Origin: Acinetobacter rudis
Lineage (GTDB): Bacteria > Pseudomonadota > Gammaproteobacteria > Pseudomonadales > Moraxellaceae
Direction of reading: 5' to 3'
Length of the DNA stretch: 64,000 nt
Assembly: GCF_031157835.1 (NCBI RefSeq)
Contig: NZ_JAVIDR010000002.1
Location: 124,001 to 188,000 of the forward strand
The translations under genes were made by a program, and so were the position numbers. Positions 46,308 through 56,180 of this stretch are shown one piece after another. The stretch's first letter is position 1; each line of letters starts with the position of its first letter. Below the pieces are notes generated by a model. It was not told where the DNA came from. It saw only the letters and a list, made by a program, of their open reading frames with translations, and did not search any database.

Positions 46308-47327
46308 ATGTCTATTTCTCGTGTTGATCAGTACAGTATTTTTGCCAGTTATTTACTCATGGCAATTTTTTTGATCTTACTCATACCTATGCATTTACTT
46401 GCATGCTTTTTTGCAGGTTTTGTCATTTATGAAATCATTGATAGCTTAGGGACCTATCTAGAAAAATATATTGATGGGCAACGTGCACGACTGAGTATTA
46501 GCATTATCCTCAGCATTGTTGTAGTTACTTTTCTCTGTTTGGCGATTAGTAGCTTGATGAGTTTTGTCATCCACGACTTACAAGGCCATAATAGAGCAAT
46601 TATTGGGCAAAAAATGGATCTTGCATTACAAGGCTTGCAGCTAGAAATTGTGCAATATATCCCAAGTTTTATTCCCTATACATTAACTGAAATAAAAGAC
46701 ACTTTTTTTAGCTTATTAAGAGAAAACATATCTACGCTAAAGCATACTGGCACCGAGCTGATGCACAATTTCGCCACCATGATTATTGGTATGGTTGTCG
46801 GGATTTTAGTCTCACTCAACCGTTTGCATCACTCTCCATATCAACCAGTTTTTAAACATGCATTAATTCAGCGTATACGTAATTTATCAATCTCATTTAA
46901 AAACGTTGTATTTGCACAAGTGAAGATTTCAGCAATTAATACCTTGTTGTTTATGCTGTATGTTCATGCATTTTTACCTATTTTCGATGTACATTTACCT
47001 TTCGCCAAAACCCTAACAATTTTAACCTTTATTTTTGGTCTCATCCCAATCATCGGTAATCTAATTACCAATACTTTAATTACACTTGCTGGTCTCACTA
47101 TTTCAATGGCTGTTGCGGCAATGTCTTTGGGTTACTTAATTTTTATTCACAAACTTGAATACTTTATCAATGCTAAAATTATTGGTGGTAAAATTCATGC
47201 AAAATCTTGGGAAGTTTTACTGGCAATGTTGCTCTGCGAATCTATCTTTGGTTTTACAGGTCTGATCGCCGCACCAGTGTTTTATGCTTATATTAAACTA
47301 GAGCTAAAAGAAGCAAAATTAATCTAA
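46308..47327 (+). CDS. AI-2E family transporter
   Basis: 339-residue inner-membrane protein with about seven to eight hydrophobic segments, belonging to the AI-2E/PerM (PF01594) family. Family features are the paired N-terminal helices, an amphipathic stretch near 95-150, and the C-terminal FGLIPIIGNLITNTLI with a following helix hairpin. Members differ widely in role (sodium/proton exchange, quorum-signal export, or unknown), so the substrate is left open. GGGATCAAA precedes the ATG. It is transcribed alone and convergent with rapA. Confidence 0.84.
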   Translation: MSISRVDQYSIFASYLLMAIFLILLIPMHLLACFFAGFVIYEIIDSLGTYLEKYIDGQRARLSISIILSIVVVTFLCLAISSLMSFVIHDLQGHNRAIIGQKMDLALQGLQLEIVQYIPSFIPYTLTEIKDTFFSLLRENISTLKHTGTELMHNFATMIIGMVVGILVSLNRLHHSPYQPVFKHALIQRIRNLSISFKNVVFAQVKISAINTLLFMLYVHAFLPIFDVHLPFAKTLTILTFIFGLIPIIGNLITNTLITLAGLTISMAVAAMSLGYLIFIHKLEYFINAKIIGGKIHAKSWEVLLAMLLCESIFGFTGLIAAPVFYAYIKLELKEAKLI

Positions 47328-47360
47328 TACAGCTTAAGTTAAATCTAGACTTAAACATTA

Positions 47361-47396
47361 AAAATGCCTGAACTTGTAATCAAGTCAGGCATTTTT
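47361..47396. terminator. Bidirectional terminator between the AI-2E gene and rapA
   Basis: ATGCCTGAACTTG and CAAGTCAGGCAT pair with one bulged base around a 4-nt loop, flanked by A and T runs. Confidence 0.9.
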
Positions 47397-47411
47397 AATG
47401 CTAACAAACAA

Positions 47412-50240
47412 TTATGGTTTAACAACCACAATAACGCGAATTGCTTCTGGAGTTACGGCTAAACCATCAAGTAGCTCAAGACCTTCTTTCTGTAGTTTTT
47501 CCAAACCTTGAATCTCAGCTTGGCGAATACTTGGATTGAATTGTTTTAAGTAACTCAAACGATCAATCTCATACTGCCACTTCTTCGCAAAGAAAGTTTT
47601 TGCTTGTTGCTTCATTTCAGGTAGAGCTGTACGAGCAATTTCAAGTGATTGTGCATAACGCTGCTCAATAATTTCTCGTCGTGCTTTGACAACCTGACGA
47701 CCACTATTGCCATCTAAATGATGTAAATAAGGCTTAATAATTTCTGGATCAATTTTTGCAGAAAGATCTTGCCCATTTTCGCTAAGTAGTACACGAATCA
47801 ATTGAGTAGGTAAACTCTCTGGTAAATTTAACGCCTTCGGTGCAACAACATCTACTTTAAACCAAACTTCAATTAACATTGTTCCTGGTTTCAAGGCATT
47901 GGTTTTTAACAAAGCAACATTGGTACTACCGAAAGATTGTGTTTGAATCATTTCAATCACACTTTCAGTAAATGGATGCTCTAATGTTAAATACTGTGCA
48001 TCTTCACGAATTAATGCTTGATCACGGTAGAAAGTAACAGTCATACCTTCTTCATCAATTTCAAGACCTTGAACTTGCATCTGATCTGTAGGTTTAATGA
48101 TTACTGTACCATTACTTTGCTCATCAAAATCGATATTGGTTGAAGCCATAAATCGCTTCATGAACATAGGTAAATGACTGTTGTCATCATAGTCTTCAAG
48201 TGCAGTTACGATCTTGTCTGCAACAACAGGGCGACATGAATTGTATTCAAGTAAACGATCACGCCCTTCTTGTAATTCTGTCTCAAGTGCTTCACGTTGT
48301 ACTACAACAGCTTGCAACAAATCCTCAAATTGTTGACCTAAATCAGCCAACAGACAGTCTTTTAGCTCAACAATAAAGTTTTCTTGTAATGTCTGAGCTG
48401 TAGGAGAAATATTACTAAAAATGTTGAGTGCTTCATTATACCAACGGAACATACGCTCTTGTGCAGTTCCGATAAGATATGGCACATGAATTTGAATACG
48501 ATTTTCCTGACCAATACGATCAAGACGCCCAATACGTTGCTCAAGCACATCTGGGTTTGCAGGCAAATCAAATAAAATTAAGTCAGAAGCAAATTGGAAA
48601 TTACGTCCTTCTGAACCAATCTCTGAACACAATAATATCTGTGCACCATAAGAGTCTTCTGCAAAATATGCCGCAGCTTGGTCGCGTTCAAGAAGGCTCA
48701 TACCCTCATGGAACATTGCTGTACGTATACCAGCATGCAAACGCAAAGCATTTTCTAAAGCTTCAACAACTGGTCCACTACGCGCAATCAATAAAACTTT
48801 CTTATGTTTTAAGTCCTTACGTAGTGCTTCCATCAGCCAAGTGACGCGTGGATCATACTCCATCCAAGCCCCATCAAGCTGCGCTTCTTCTGGCCACATT
48901 TGCTCACGTAATTTGCCATCCATAGACCATTGTTCTGGTGCAGGAAGTGCAACAGGTTGACAATCACGGCCTGGGAAGCCCTGAATCGCTTCACGAGTAT
49001 TACGGAATAAAATTCGCCCAGTACCATGACGGTCTAATAATTCATGAATCGCACGGTAACGTTGCTCAGGTTCATCTTGAATTACATGACCTAATAATTG
49101 TTCAATTGTAGCTAAGTGTTCAGCCGACAAAGCTTCATCAGACATCAAAACTTCTGCAATTTTTGCAGTATGTTGATACTGTTGTTCCTCATCTAGAAAC
49201 ACATCTAAACTACTAAAGCGCTGTGGATCAAGTAATCGTAAACGGGCGAAATGACTCTCTACACCAAGTTGCTCAGGTGTCGCTGTTAATAGCAATACAC
49301 CTGGAATTTTTTCTGCTAATTCTTCAACCAAGTCATAACGATCATTTGCCCCTTCTTCTTCACTCCACATTAAGTGATGTGCTTCATCCACGACTAAAAC
49401 GTCAAAACCCGCTTCAATAGCTTGTTCACGTAAATCATCATGGTCAATCATTAAGTCAACACTGGCAATAATACATTGCTCAGTGAGGAATGGATTAAGC
49501 TCAGGATCATGCTCTTTGATTGAGGCTGTACGTGTTAAATCAAAAATTGAGAACTTCAAATTGAAACGACGACGCATTTCAATCATCCATTGGTACTGAA
49601 GTGAATCAGGAACTAAGACTAAAATACGTTCAGCCCGACCTGTCTTTAATTGTTGGTGGATAATTAAACCAGCTTCAATGGTTTTCCCTAGACCAACCTC
49701 ATCAGCAAGCAAAACACGAGGTGCAAAACGCTTGCCAACCTCATGTGCAATATAAAGTTGATGTGGAATTAGACCAACTCGTGATCCAATCAAACCACGC
49801 AATGGACTACTTTGCATATTGGCTTGCATTTGCAATGCCTCAATACGTAAGTCATACCATTCTTTATAATCAATTTGACTTGCCAAAATACGCTCTAACG
49901 GCTTTGACAATTGGATTTGAGCACCAATGCGTGTTTCATTCAACGCTTTTTGGATTTTTTCGCCACTCTCGTTAGTTCTAACTACGTTATAGCGAATGAC
50001 ACCTCTAACATCATCAAGAGATTCGACTAACCAAACATGACCTTCTTGATCATATATTTCATCATTAACATTGAACACAATTCGTGACAATGGTGCAGTG
50101 TTACGTGCGTAAACTCTAGTCTCATCACTTTTAGGGAATAAGATACTGATCGATCGCTCATCAACATCAATAAGTACACCTAAGCCGAGCTCTGTTTCCG
50201 TGTCTGATAACCAACGTTGACCAATAGCAAATTGATGCAA
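47412..50240 (-). CDS. rapA: RNA polymerase-associated helicase RapA
   Basis: Swi2/Snf2 ATPase that frees RNA polymerase after termination, 942 residues. N-terminal Tudor-like domains come first, then the ATPase core with DEVGLGKT (Walker A) and VVDEAHHL (Walker B, DEAH), LLTATPEQLG, and the second RecA lobe with EGRNFQFA and RIGRLDRIGQ. I place the start at a TTG at 50240: AAGGTGG lies 5 nt upstream, and the protein then begins MHQFAIGQRWLSDTE, aligning with E. coli RapA MPFTLGQRWIS. A longer frame with another TTG would add 11 residues. It is a single gene. Confidence 0.94.
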   Translation of the reverse strand: MHQFAIGQRWLSDTETELGLGVLIDVDERSISILFPKSDETRVYARNTAPLSRIVFNVNDEIYDQEGHVWLVESLDDVRGVIRYNVVRTNESGEKIQKALNETRIGAQIQLSKPLERILASQIDYKEWYDLRIEALQMQANMQSSPLRGLIGSRVGLIPHQLYIAHEVGKRFAPRVLLADEVGLGKTIEAGLIIHQQLKTGRAERILVLVPDSLQYQWMIEMRRRFNLKFSIFDLTRTASIKEHDPELNPFLTEQCIIASVDLMIDHDDLREQAIEAGFDVLVVDEAHHLMWSEEEGANDRYDLVEELAEKIPGVLLLTATPEQLGVESHFARLRLLDPQRFSSLDVFLDEEQQYQHTAKIAEVLMSDEALSAEHLATIEQLLGHVIQDEPEQRYRAIHELLDRHGTGRILFRNTREAIQGFPGRDCQPVALPAPEQWSMDGKLREQMWPEEAQLDGAWMEYDPRVTWLMEALRKDLKHKKVLLIARSGPVVEALENALRLHAGIRTAMFHEGMSLLERDQAAAYFAEDSYGAQILLCSEIGSEGRNFQFASDLILFDLPANPDVLEQRIGRLDRIGQENRIQIHVPYLIGTAQERMFRWYNEALNIFSNISPTAQTLQENFIVELKDCLLADLGQQFEDLLQAVVVQREALETELQEGRDRLLEYNSCRPVVADKIVTALEDYDDNSHLPMFMKRFMASTNIDFDEQSNGTVIIKPTDQMQVQGLEIDEEGMTVTFYRDQALIREDAQYLTLEHPFTESVIEMIQTQSFGSTNVALLKTNALKPGTMLIEVWFKVDVVAPKALNLPESLPTQLIRVLLSENGQDLSAKIDPEIIKPYLHHLDGNSGRQVVKARREIIEQRYAQSLEIARTALPEMKQQAKTFFAKKWQYEIDRLSYLKQFNPSIRQAEIQGLEKLQKEGLELLDGLAVTPEAIRVIVVVKP

Positions 50241-50404
50241 TTTTTCCACCTTTAATTCTTTAAATAAGGACAATCAAATAACCCAACTTGAAAAATCTAT
50301 TGATCCAGCCAAAATGAGCAATCTAAGTGTCTTGCAACGATGTATTTTGACATAAAGCACATAGAATAGTCAGTATATTCGATGAGTGTTTAGACTTTTT
50401 TAAC

Positions 50405-51049
50405 TTAAAATGGGACTTCACATAGGAATTGAAGTCGTTGTCCCGTAGTGGGATGATAAAAACTCAGTTCTTGTGCGTGTAAACACAATCTTGGCATGAG
50501 CTGTTGCTGTGCAGGAGTTGCGTACAAAGTATCTCCAATGATTGGATGCCCTAAATACTGCATATGTACACGCAGTTGATGTGAACGCCCTGTAATTGGA
50601 GTCAAAATAACTCGAGTTACATGCTCACCATTTAATTGAAAATGTTCTACAGCACGCCATTGAGTCAATGCTGGTTTCTTTTCGTTCGGGTCGACTTGAT
50701 GCAAAGGAGGACGACTTGGATCGTAAACCACTGGAATATCTATCGTACCTTCACCATTTAAACGACCTGCAACTAAAGCTTGGTATTGTTTATCAGTTTC
50801 ACGTTCTTGAAATTGACGGGAAATACTTTTTTGCGCCTCTTTATTGAGTGCAAAAACCAAAAGCCCTGAAGTGTCTCGATCTAAACGATGGATTAACAAA
50901 GTCCGCGCTTCATGCTCAAGTAAACGATTGATTAAACAATCTTGTAAATCTGGTGTTTTCCCAGGCACAGTCAATAGACCAGCAGGTTTATGAATCAGCA
51001 TAAAGGCTTCATCACGATGGATAAGATGATCTGTGAGGAAATTATTCAA
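50405..51049 (-). CDS. rluA: Pseudouridine synthase RluA
   Basis: Makes pseudouridine at 23S rRNA position 746 and tRNA position 32. At 214 residues it matches E. coli RluA (219). The catalytic Asp57 is in HRLDRDTSG (54-62), with RPPLHQVD, ITGRSHQLRVHM and GDTLYA as further family motifs. The start is a TTG (GGA 8 nt upstream); the next ATG, at residue 17, would cut into the conserved IHKPAGLLTVPG region. It stands alone between rapA and a divergent AraC gene. Confidence 0.92.
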   Translation of the reverse strand: MNNFLTDHLIHRDEAFMLIHKPAGLLTVPGKTPDLQDCLINRLLEHEARTLLIHRLDRDTSGLLVFALNKEAQKSISRQFQERETDKQYQALVAGRLNGEGTIDIPVVYDPSRPPLHQVDPNEKKPALTQWRAVEHFQLNGEHVTRVILTPITGRSHQLRVHMQYLGHPIIGDTLYATPAQQQLMPRLCLHAQELSFYHPTTGQRLQFLCEVPF

Positions 51050-51399
51050 GACTTGATTCCAAGTAACATAGACTTTGGGCGAGCAATAATAAAAAGCTTG
51101 TGACTAAAATTCAATGAAAAATTGATAAGTTTATTGTAGAACTTACTGATTATTGCCCAATTATACTGGCTTAATATTTAATTCATTGGGCAGTCACGCT
51201 TTCATATGTTGTATCTTAATAACCTGACCAAAATTTTTATTACTATAAAAGATAACTTGATTACAACGGTGTGGTTTTGGATTTTTTTTAAACTTTAAAA
51301 TGCTGCTGTAACCATAATGAGTGCAGCACAGCAGAGAGAATGTTTGAGATTTATCGTAATAACTAAATATAAGTCAATATAAATCAGTATAGGCGAGCT
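51050..51399. other. Intergenic region with tandem 10-bp repeats before the AraC gene
   Basis: This 350-bp gap lies between divergent rluA and an AraC-type gene. Just before the AraC ATG, TATAAGTCAA and TATAAATCAG stand directly in tandem (51368-51387) and a third TATA follows, giving a 10-bp phase. The rest is AT-rich without a recognisable promoter pair or RNA. Confidence 0.45.
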
Positions 51400-52302
51400 A
51401 TGGAAACCATACATGACTTTTATCAACGCTTTGCTTTAACTAAAAATACTGCTGATCCTACTTCAGCTCACTTGTTTGACCATTTTAATGTTTTCCAACG
51501 TGATGCTTGTTCATTTCTAACACCGTATAGCCGACGTGACTATTATAAAATTTCATTGATTATTGGTACTGGGCAGCTGCATTATGCAAACCGTTGGATT
51601 AGGATTGATCGACCTGCATTATTATTTTCAAACCCAATCGTTCCCTATGCCTGGGAAATGGATTCACCTCAACAGGCCGGTTGGTTTTGCTTATTTACCG
51701 AAGAATTTATACGTCAAGAATCTCGCCAGGTTATCTTAAAAAAATCCCCTCTTTTTAAAGTGAATGGCGATCCTTTATATTTTTTAGATCAACAGCAGCT
51801 TGATGAAATAACATTTATTTTTGAAAAAATGATGCTAGAAAAAGATTCTGATTATGTCTATAAATATGATGTGTTCAGAAACTATTTACATCTACTGTTA
51901 CATCAAGCCTTAAAAATACGACCTACACAACAGTTTGAGCAACAGCGTAATGCAGCGGTGCGTATCACCCATTTATTTTTTGAGTTATTAGAGCGGCAGT
52001 TTCCCATCGACTCACCCCACTTTCAACTCAAAATGAAAAGTGCAACTGACTATGCTTATGGCCTCTCGGTGCATGTTAATCATCTCAACAAAGTGGTCAA
52101 AGCATCTACAGGAAAAACCACCTCAGCACATATTGCTTCAAGAATTACCCAAGAAGCGATTAGTTTGTTGCAGCATACTCATTGGAATATTTCAGAAATT
52201 GCCTACAGCTTAGGCTTTGAGTATTCAGCATATTTCACTAAATTCTTTAAAAAAAATGTTGGTGTCTCACCGAAAAAATACCGTGAAAGCTTGATCAACT
52301 GA
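51400..52302 (+). CDS. AraC-family transcriptional regulator
   Basis: 300-residue regulator: an N-terminal cupin-like ligand domain (about 20-150: DYYKISLIIGTG, PVIPYAWEMDSP-like strands) and a C-terminal AraC double helix-turn-helix (about 205-298), ending with WNISEIAYSLGFEYSAYFTKFF and VGVSPKKYR. It resembles regulators placed next to oxidoreductases. About 100 bp downstream in the same direction is the aldo/keto reductase gene, a probable target. The ligand is unknown. Confidence 0.88.
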   Translation: METIHDFYQRFALTKNTADPTSAHLFDHFNVFQRDACSFLTPYSRRDYYKISLIIGTGQLHYANRWIRIDRPALLFSNPIVPYAWEMDSPQQAGWFCLFTEEFIRQESRQVILKKSPLFKVNGDPLYFLDQQQLDEITFIFEKMMLEKDSDYVYKYDVFRNYLHLLLHQALKIRPTQQFEQQRNAAVRITHLFFELLERQFPIDSPHFQLKMKSATDYAYGLSVHVNHLNKVVKASTGKTTSAHIASRITQEAISLLQHTHWNISEIAYSLGFEYSAYFTKFFKKNVGVSPKKYRESLIN

Positions 52303-52407
52303 CATTACATGATTTGAATTTTATAAATATCGCTTTGAATCATATACGTCAAAGTCCTGAGCGTTATTTTATAGTTGTACTCTAGATCGTTTTACGAGAG
52401 CACTATA

Positions 52408-53409
52408 ATGAAATATAAATTATTAGGACAAACAGGTGAAAAATTATCAGCACTCGGTTTGGGTTGTATGGGAATGAGTTTTGCCTATGGCGCATCAAAT
52501 GATAAACAGAGCTTAGTAACTTTGGAAAAGGCTTTGGACTTAGGCATTAACTTTTGGGACACTGCCGATATGTATGGCAATGGTAAAAATGAACAGTTAC
52601 TTGCACAAGTTTTAAAAAATAAACGTGATCAGGTATTTTTAGCCACCAAATTTGGTTTTAGAGCTAAAGATGAAAATCAGCATACCAGCAGTTCACTCGA
52701 TTGTTATATTGATGCTTCTCCAGCATGGATTAAGGTCGCAGTTGAAAACAGCTTAAAACGCCTCAATACCGATGTGATTGACCTCTATTATGCGCATCGT
52801 ATTGATCCGAATATCCCGATTGAAGAAACAGTTGGTGCCATGTCTGATTTGGTTAAACAAGGCAAAGTGAGATATCTCGGTTTGAGTGAAGCCAGTGCAG
52901 ATACAATTCGTAAAGCACATGCGATACATCCTATTGCCGCAGTTCAACACGAATATTCACTGTTAACACGAGAAGTAGAACAAACACATCTACAGACCAT
53001 TCGTGAATTAGGCATCAGTCTCATCGCATATGCACCATTATCGAGAGGATTAATCACCAATACATTAACCGTAGATCAGCTAGATGCCGATGATTTTCGT
53101 AGACAGTTACCCCGTTATCAGGGCAATCATTTACAGAATAATCAATCCTTGGCTCAGGCATTTAGTGATTTTGCTGTCAGTAAAAATGTCACTGCTGCTC
53201 AGCTTGCTTTAGCGTGGATATTAGCGCAGGGCAAAGATATTATCCCAATCCCAGGGACACGACATATTGATCGACTAACTGAAAATGCTGAAGCAATTCA
53301 GCTTAGTTTAACTACAGATGATTTGCTCAATATTGATAAAATTATTCAACAGTTTCCGCATACAGGTGAACGATATAACCCTGAGCAATTTGCCGCAGTA
53401 AATCATTAA
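52408..53409 (+). CDS. Aldo/keto reductase
   Basis: 333-residue NADPH-dependent TIM-barrel reductase. The catalytic tetrad is visible: Asp in FWDTADMYG, Tyr in the same segment, Lys in FLATKFGF and His in YYAHRIDPN. LGLGCMGMSFAYG and the closing PIPGTRHIDRLTENAEA are typical of the AKR13/YajO-type group. The ATG at 52408 is chosen: GAGAG precedes it and MKYKLLGQTGEKLSALGLGC fits the family; a longer frame starts 33 bases upstream. The substrate is not predicted. It is followed by its own terminator. Confidence 0.9.
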   Translation: MKYKLLGQTGEKLSALGLGCMGMSFAYGASNDKQSLVTLEKALDLGINFWDTADMYGNGKNEQLLAQVLKNKRDQVFLATKFGFRAKDENQHTSSSLDCYIDASPAWIKVAVENSLKRLNTDVIDLYYAHRIDPNIPIEETVGAMSDLVKQGKVRYLGLSEASADTIRKAHAIHPIAAVQHEYSLLTREVEQTHLQTIRELGISLIAYAPLSRGLITNTLTVDQLDADDFRRQLPRYQGNHLQNNQSLAQAFSDFAVSKNVTAAQLALAWILAQGKDIIPIPGTRHIDRLTENAEAIQLSLTTDDLLNIDKIIQQFPHTGERYNPEQFAAVNH

Positions 53410-53454
53410 GGGAATCCTGTTTGATCATCTCTATTTTTTAATTCAAATCAATCT

Positions 53455-53476
53455 CCCTGACTCGCTCAGGGTTTTT
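53455..53476 (+). terminator. Intrinsic terminator of the aldo/keto reductase gene
   Basis: CCCTGA-CTCGC-TCAGGG is followed by TTTTT. Confidence 0.9.
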
Positions 53477-53841
53477 ACTTTTGCTGCTCTCCCAATACCA
53501 ATAAAAACCCCAAGAGTTGTTTAATATACCACCATATTAATGAGTTAAATTTATAAATTAATATATTTGCCAAAATAATAAGAAGAAAAACACAGCAAAA
53601 AATAAGCATATACTACTGTTTTATAACAAAAAAAATAAAATAATAATTTTGATTTTCTGCATATTGAATAAAAAATTAATAATGTTATTTTAAAAAAATA
53701 AAAACCAAAATCACTTTATGTCATGCAATCGGCATAAAAACAATCATCCTTCACATGTACATACCAATAATCATCTCAAGGATTTTATAAAGTGTTTTTG
53801 GTTCCACACAATTAGTATTCTTTAGAATGGAGTAAAAGAAT
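53477..53841. other. Very AT-rich upstream region of the GntP permease gene
   Basis: From about 53500 to 53710 the sequence is almost only A and T, with long A runs, and may be curved or bind nucleoid proteins. No gene or convincing -35/-10 was found. The gene itself has GGAG 9 nt before its ATG. Confidence 0.4.
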
Positions 53842-55275
53842 ATGTGGGATTTATTTGTCATTCTCATGTCATTAGGATTACTGATGTATACCGCATATCG
53901 CGGCTATTCAGTTATCCTTATGGCACCCATTTGTGCTTTGCTTGCTGTCTTTTTAATAAATCCCGGCAATGTCCTACCCTTTTACTCAGGCGTATTTATG
54001 CCTAAAATGGTTAACTTTATAAAAGACTACTTTCTGGTATTTTTACTGGGTGCCATTTTCGGAAAAGTAATTGAAATGTCTGGCATTGCTCAATCCATTG
54101 CCAAAACCATTGTCAGTTTAATTGGGGCTAAAAAGGCAATATTCACTGTTGTTATTCTAGGTGCAATTTTAACCTATAGTGGCGTCAGTTTATTTGTTGC
54201 AGTATTTGCAATATATCCTTTTGCCAATCAGCTTTTCCAACAGGCCAATATTCCTAAACGTTTAATTCCTGGTACGATTGCTTTAGGTGCTTTTACTTTT
54301 ACCATGGATGCTTTACCAGGCACACCACAGATTCAAAACGTTATTCCAACGACATTCTTTGGCACGAATATTTATGCGGCACCACTATTGGGTTTTATTG
54401 GTGCAATCTTCGTATTATCAATGGGCATGCTTTATCTTGAATCACGTCGTCGTTCTGCTGCTCATGCAGGTGAAGGTTATGCTGGTTTTGCACATGAGCA
54501 AATAAATGATACAACCACAACAACCTCTGAAGTACCTCATATAATCAATCAAGATAATGGTACAGTGCTTCGACAAGCCCTTGCCTTTGCACCATTAATT
54601 CTTGTTGCTGTGATGAATAAATATCTATCTACAGCCATAAAAACTTGGTATCCAAATGGTTTTGATTTTAATGCAATCGGTCTAGCTAATTATACCGTTG
54701 ATGTTGCTAAAACTGGGGCGATTTGGGCTGTGGGTATAGCCCTTATTGTGGGTATTCTCAGTGCAATTTTATTTGACTATGAACGAGTCATTCATAACTT
54801 TAAAGATGGTGTAAATAGCAGCATTAGTGGTTCTTTACTCGCAGTTATGAATACTGCGTCTGAATATGGCTTTGGCGCTATTATTGCAGCCCTTCCTGGT
54901 TTTGCATTAATCAGTCATGCACTTGGTAATACATTTACCAACCCACTGGTGAATGGCGCAGTAACGACCACAGCACTTGCTGGAATTACAGGTTCTGCTT
55001 CAGGGGGGATGAGTATTGCTTTAAGTGCGATGGCAGAAACATATAATGCTGCTATTTTAGCAGCAGGTATTCCACCTGAAGTCATGCACCGTGTTGTTGC
55101 TATGGCCTCTGGTGGTATGGATACACTTCCACATAATGGCGCTGTCATTACTTTATTAGCAGTGACAGGTTTAACCCATAAACAGTCTTATAAAGATATT
55201 TTTGCCGTAACAGTGATAAAAACACTTGCAGTATTTGTTGTGATTGCAGCATTTACATGGTTTGGCATCGTTTAA
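53842..55275 (+). CDS. GntP-family permease, probable 3-hydroxybutyrate importer
   Basis: 477-residue inner-membrane permease of the GntP (gluconate/organic-acid:H+) family with about twelve hydrophobic segments. The family segments LGAIFGKVIEMSGIAQSIAKT (near 70-90), FTMDALPGTPQIQNVIPTTFFGTN (near 153-176) and the C-terminal MDTLPHNGAVITLL (near 423-436) are present. The D-3-hydroxybutyrate dehydrogenase gene follows 48 bp downstream, so uptake of 3-hydroxybutyrate is the likely function; gluconate is the family alternative. A pathway-specific regulator is not adjacent. Confidence 0.86.
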   Translation: MWDLFVILMSLGLLMYTAYRGYSVILMAPICALLAVFLINPGNVLPFYSGVFMPKMVNFIKDYFLVFLLGAIFGKVIEMSGIAQSIAKTIVSLIGAKKAIFTVVILGAILTYSGVSLFVAVFAIYPFANQLFQQANIPKRLIPGTIALGAFTFTMDALPGTPQIQNVIPTTFFGTNIYAAPLLGFIGAIFVLSMGMLYLESRRRSAAHAGEGYAGFAHEQINDTTTTTSEVPHIINQDNGTVLRQALAFAPLILVAVMNKYLSTAIKTWYPNGFDFNAIGLANYTVDVAKTGAIWAVGIALIVGILSAILFDYERVIHNFKDGVNSSISGSLLAVMNTASEYGFGAIIAALPGFALISHALGNTFTNPLVNGAVTTTALAGITGSASGGMSIALSAMAETYNAAILAAGIPPEVMHRVVAMASGGMDTLPHNGAVITLLAVTGLTHKQSYKDIFAVTVIKTLAVFVVIAAFTWFGIV

Positions 55276-55323
55276 TTCATCCATTCAACATAAGCAATTG
55301 CTTATATAAAGGAAATATCTAAC

Positions 55324-56109
55324 ATGACTCAACTCCTAGCTGATAAAGTCGCCTTTATTACTGGCTCTGCCAGTGGTATTGGTTTAGAGATAGCACATAA
55401 ATTTGCTCTAGAAGGTGCAAAAGTAGTCATCTCTGATATGAATGCTGAAAAATGTGATCAGGCTGTAGCTCAATTACAAGCCCAAGGTTTTGATGTGCTT
55501 TCTGCACCTTGTGATGTTACTGATGAACAAGCCTATCAACAGGCCATTGCACAGACTCAACAACACTTTGGCCGTCTAGATATTTTAATTAATAATGCTG
55601 GCTTTCAACACGTTGCTACAATTGAAGATTTTCCAACAGCAGTTTATCAAAAACTGATTCAAGTCATGTTAACAGGCTCTTTCATTGGAATAAAACACGC
55701 ATTTCCAATCATGAAAGCACAGCAATATGGCCGTATCATCAACATGGCTTCTATTAATGGTTTAATTGGTTTTGCAGGTAAAGCTGGTTATAACAGCGCT
55801 AAGCATGGTGTCATTGGTTTAACCAAAGTCGCTGCACTAGAATGTGCACGTGATGGTATTACAGTCAATGCATTATGTCCTGGTTATGTGGATACGCCAC
55901 TAGTACGTGGACAAATTGCCGATTTAGCAAAAACTCGTAATGTGAGTCTTGAAAGTGCTTTGGAAGATGTAATTTTGGCCATGGTGCCACAAAAACGATT
56001 ATTAACTGTTGAAGAAATTGCTGACTATGCTGTATTCCTCGCTAGCCATAAAGCTGCAGGAGTGACAGGACAAGCAGTGGTTATGGATGGTGGTTATACG
56101 ATTCAATAA
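55324..56109 (+). CDS. bdhA: D-3-hydroxybutyrate dehydrogenase (SDR)
   Basis: 261-residue short-chain dehydrogenase oxidising D-3-hydroxybutyrate to acetoacetate with NAD+. The Rossmann motif is TGSASGIG (14-21), NNAG follows near 90, and the catalytic Tyr-Lys pair is in AGYNSAKHGV. The bdh-type features are the segment CPGYVDTPLVRGQI with ALECARDGITVNALCPG before it, and the C-terminal GQAVVMDGGYTIQ. AAAGGAAATATCTAAC precedes the ATG. It is co-transcribed with the GntP permease and followed by a strong terminator. Confidence 0.9.
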   Translation: MTQLLADKVAFITGSASGIGLEIAHKFALEGAKVVISDMNAEKCDQAVAQLQAQGFDVLSAPCDVTDEQAYQQAIAQTQQHFGRLDILINNAGFQHVATIEDFPTAVYQKLIQVMLTGSFIGIKHAFPIMKAQQYGRIINMASINGLIGFAGKAGYNSAKHGVIGLTKVAALECARDGITVNALCPGYVDTPLVRGQIADLAKTRNVSLESALEDVILAMVPQKRLLTVEEIADYAVFLASHKAAGVTGQAVVMDGGYTIQ

Positions 56110-56124
56110 TCGATCCTAACACTA

Positions 56125-56163
56125 AAACAGCCATGCTCGTATTATAGAACATGGCTGTTTTTT
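56125..56163. terminator. Bidirectional terminator between bdhA and the SDR gene
   Basis: AAACAGCCATG and CATGGCTGTTT are exact reverse complements (11 bp) with a 14-nt loop and TTT after it. Confidence 0.85.
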
Positions 56164-56180
56164 ATAGATAAGACAATGAG

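Noticed and set aside
48479..48844. 121-residue plus-strand frame inside rapA
   Set aside because: Antisense shadow of the helicase core; no domain or start signal.
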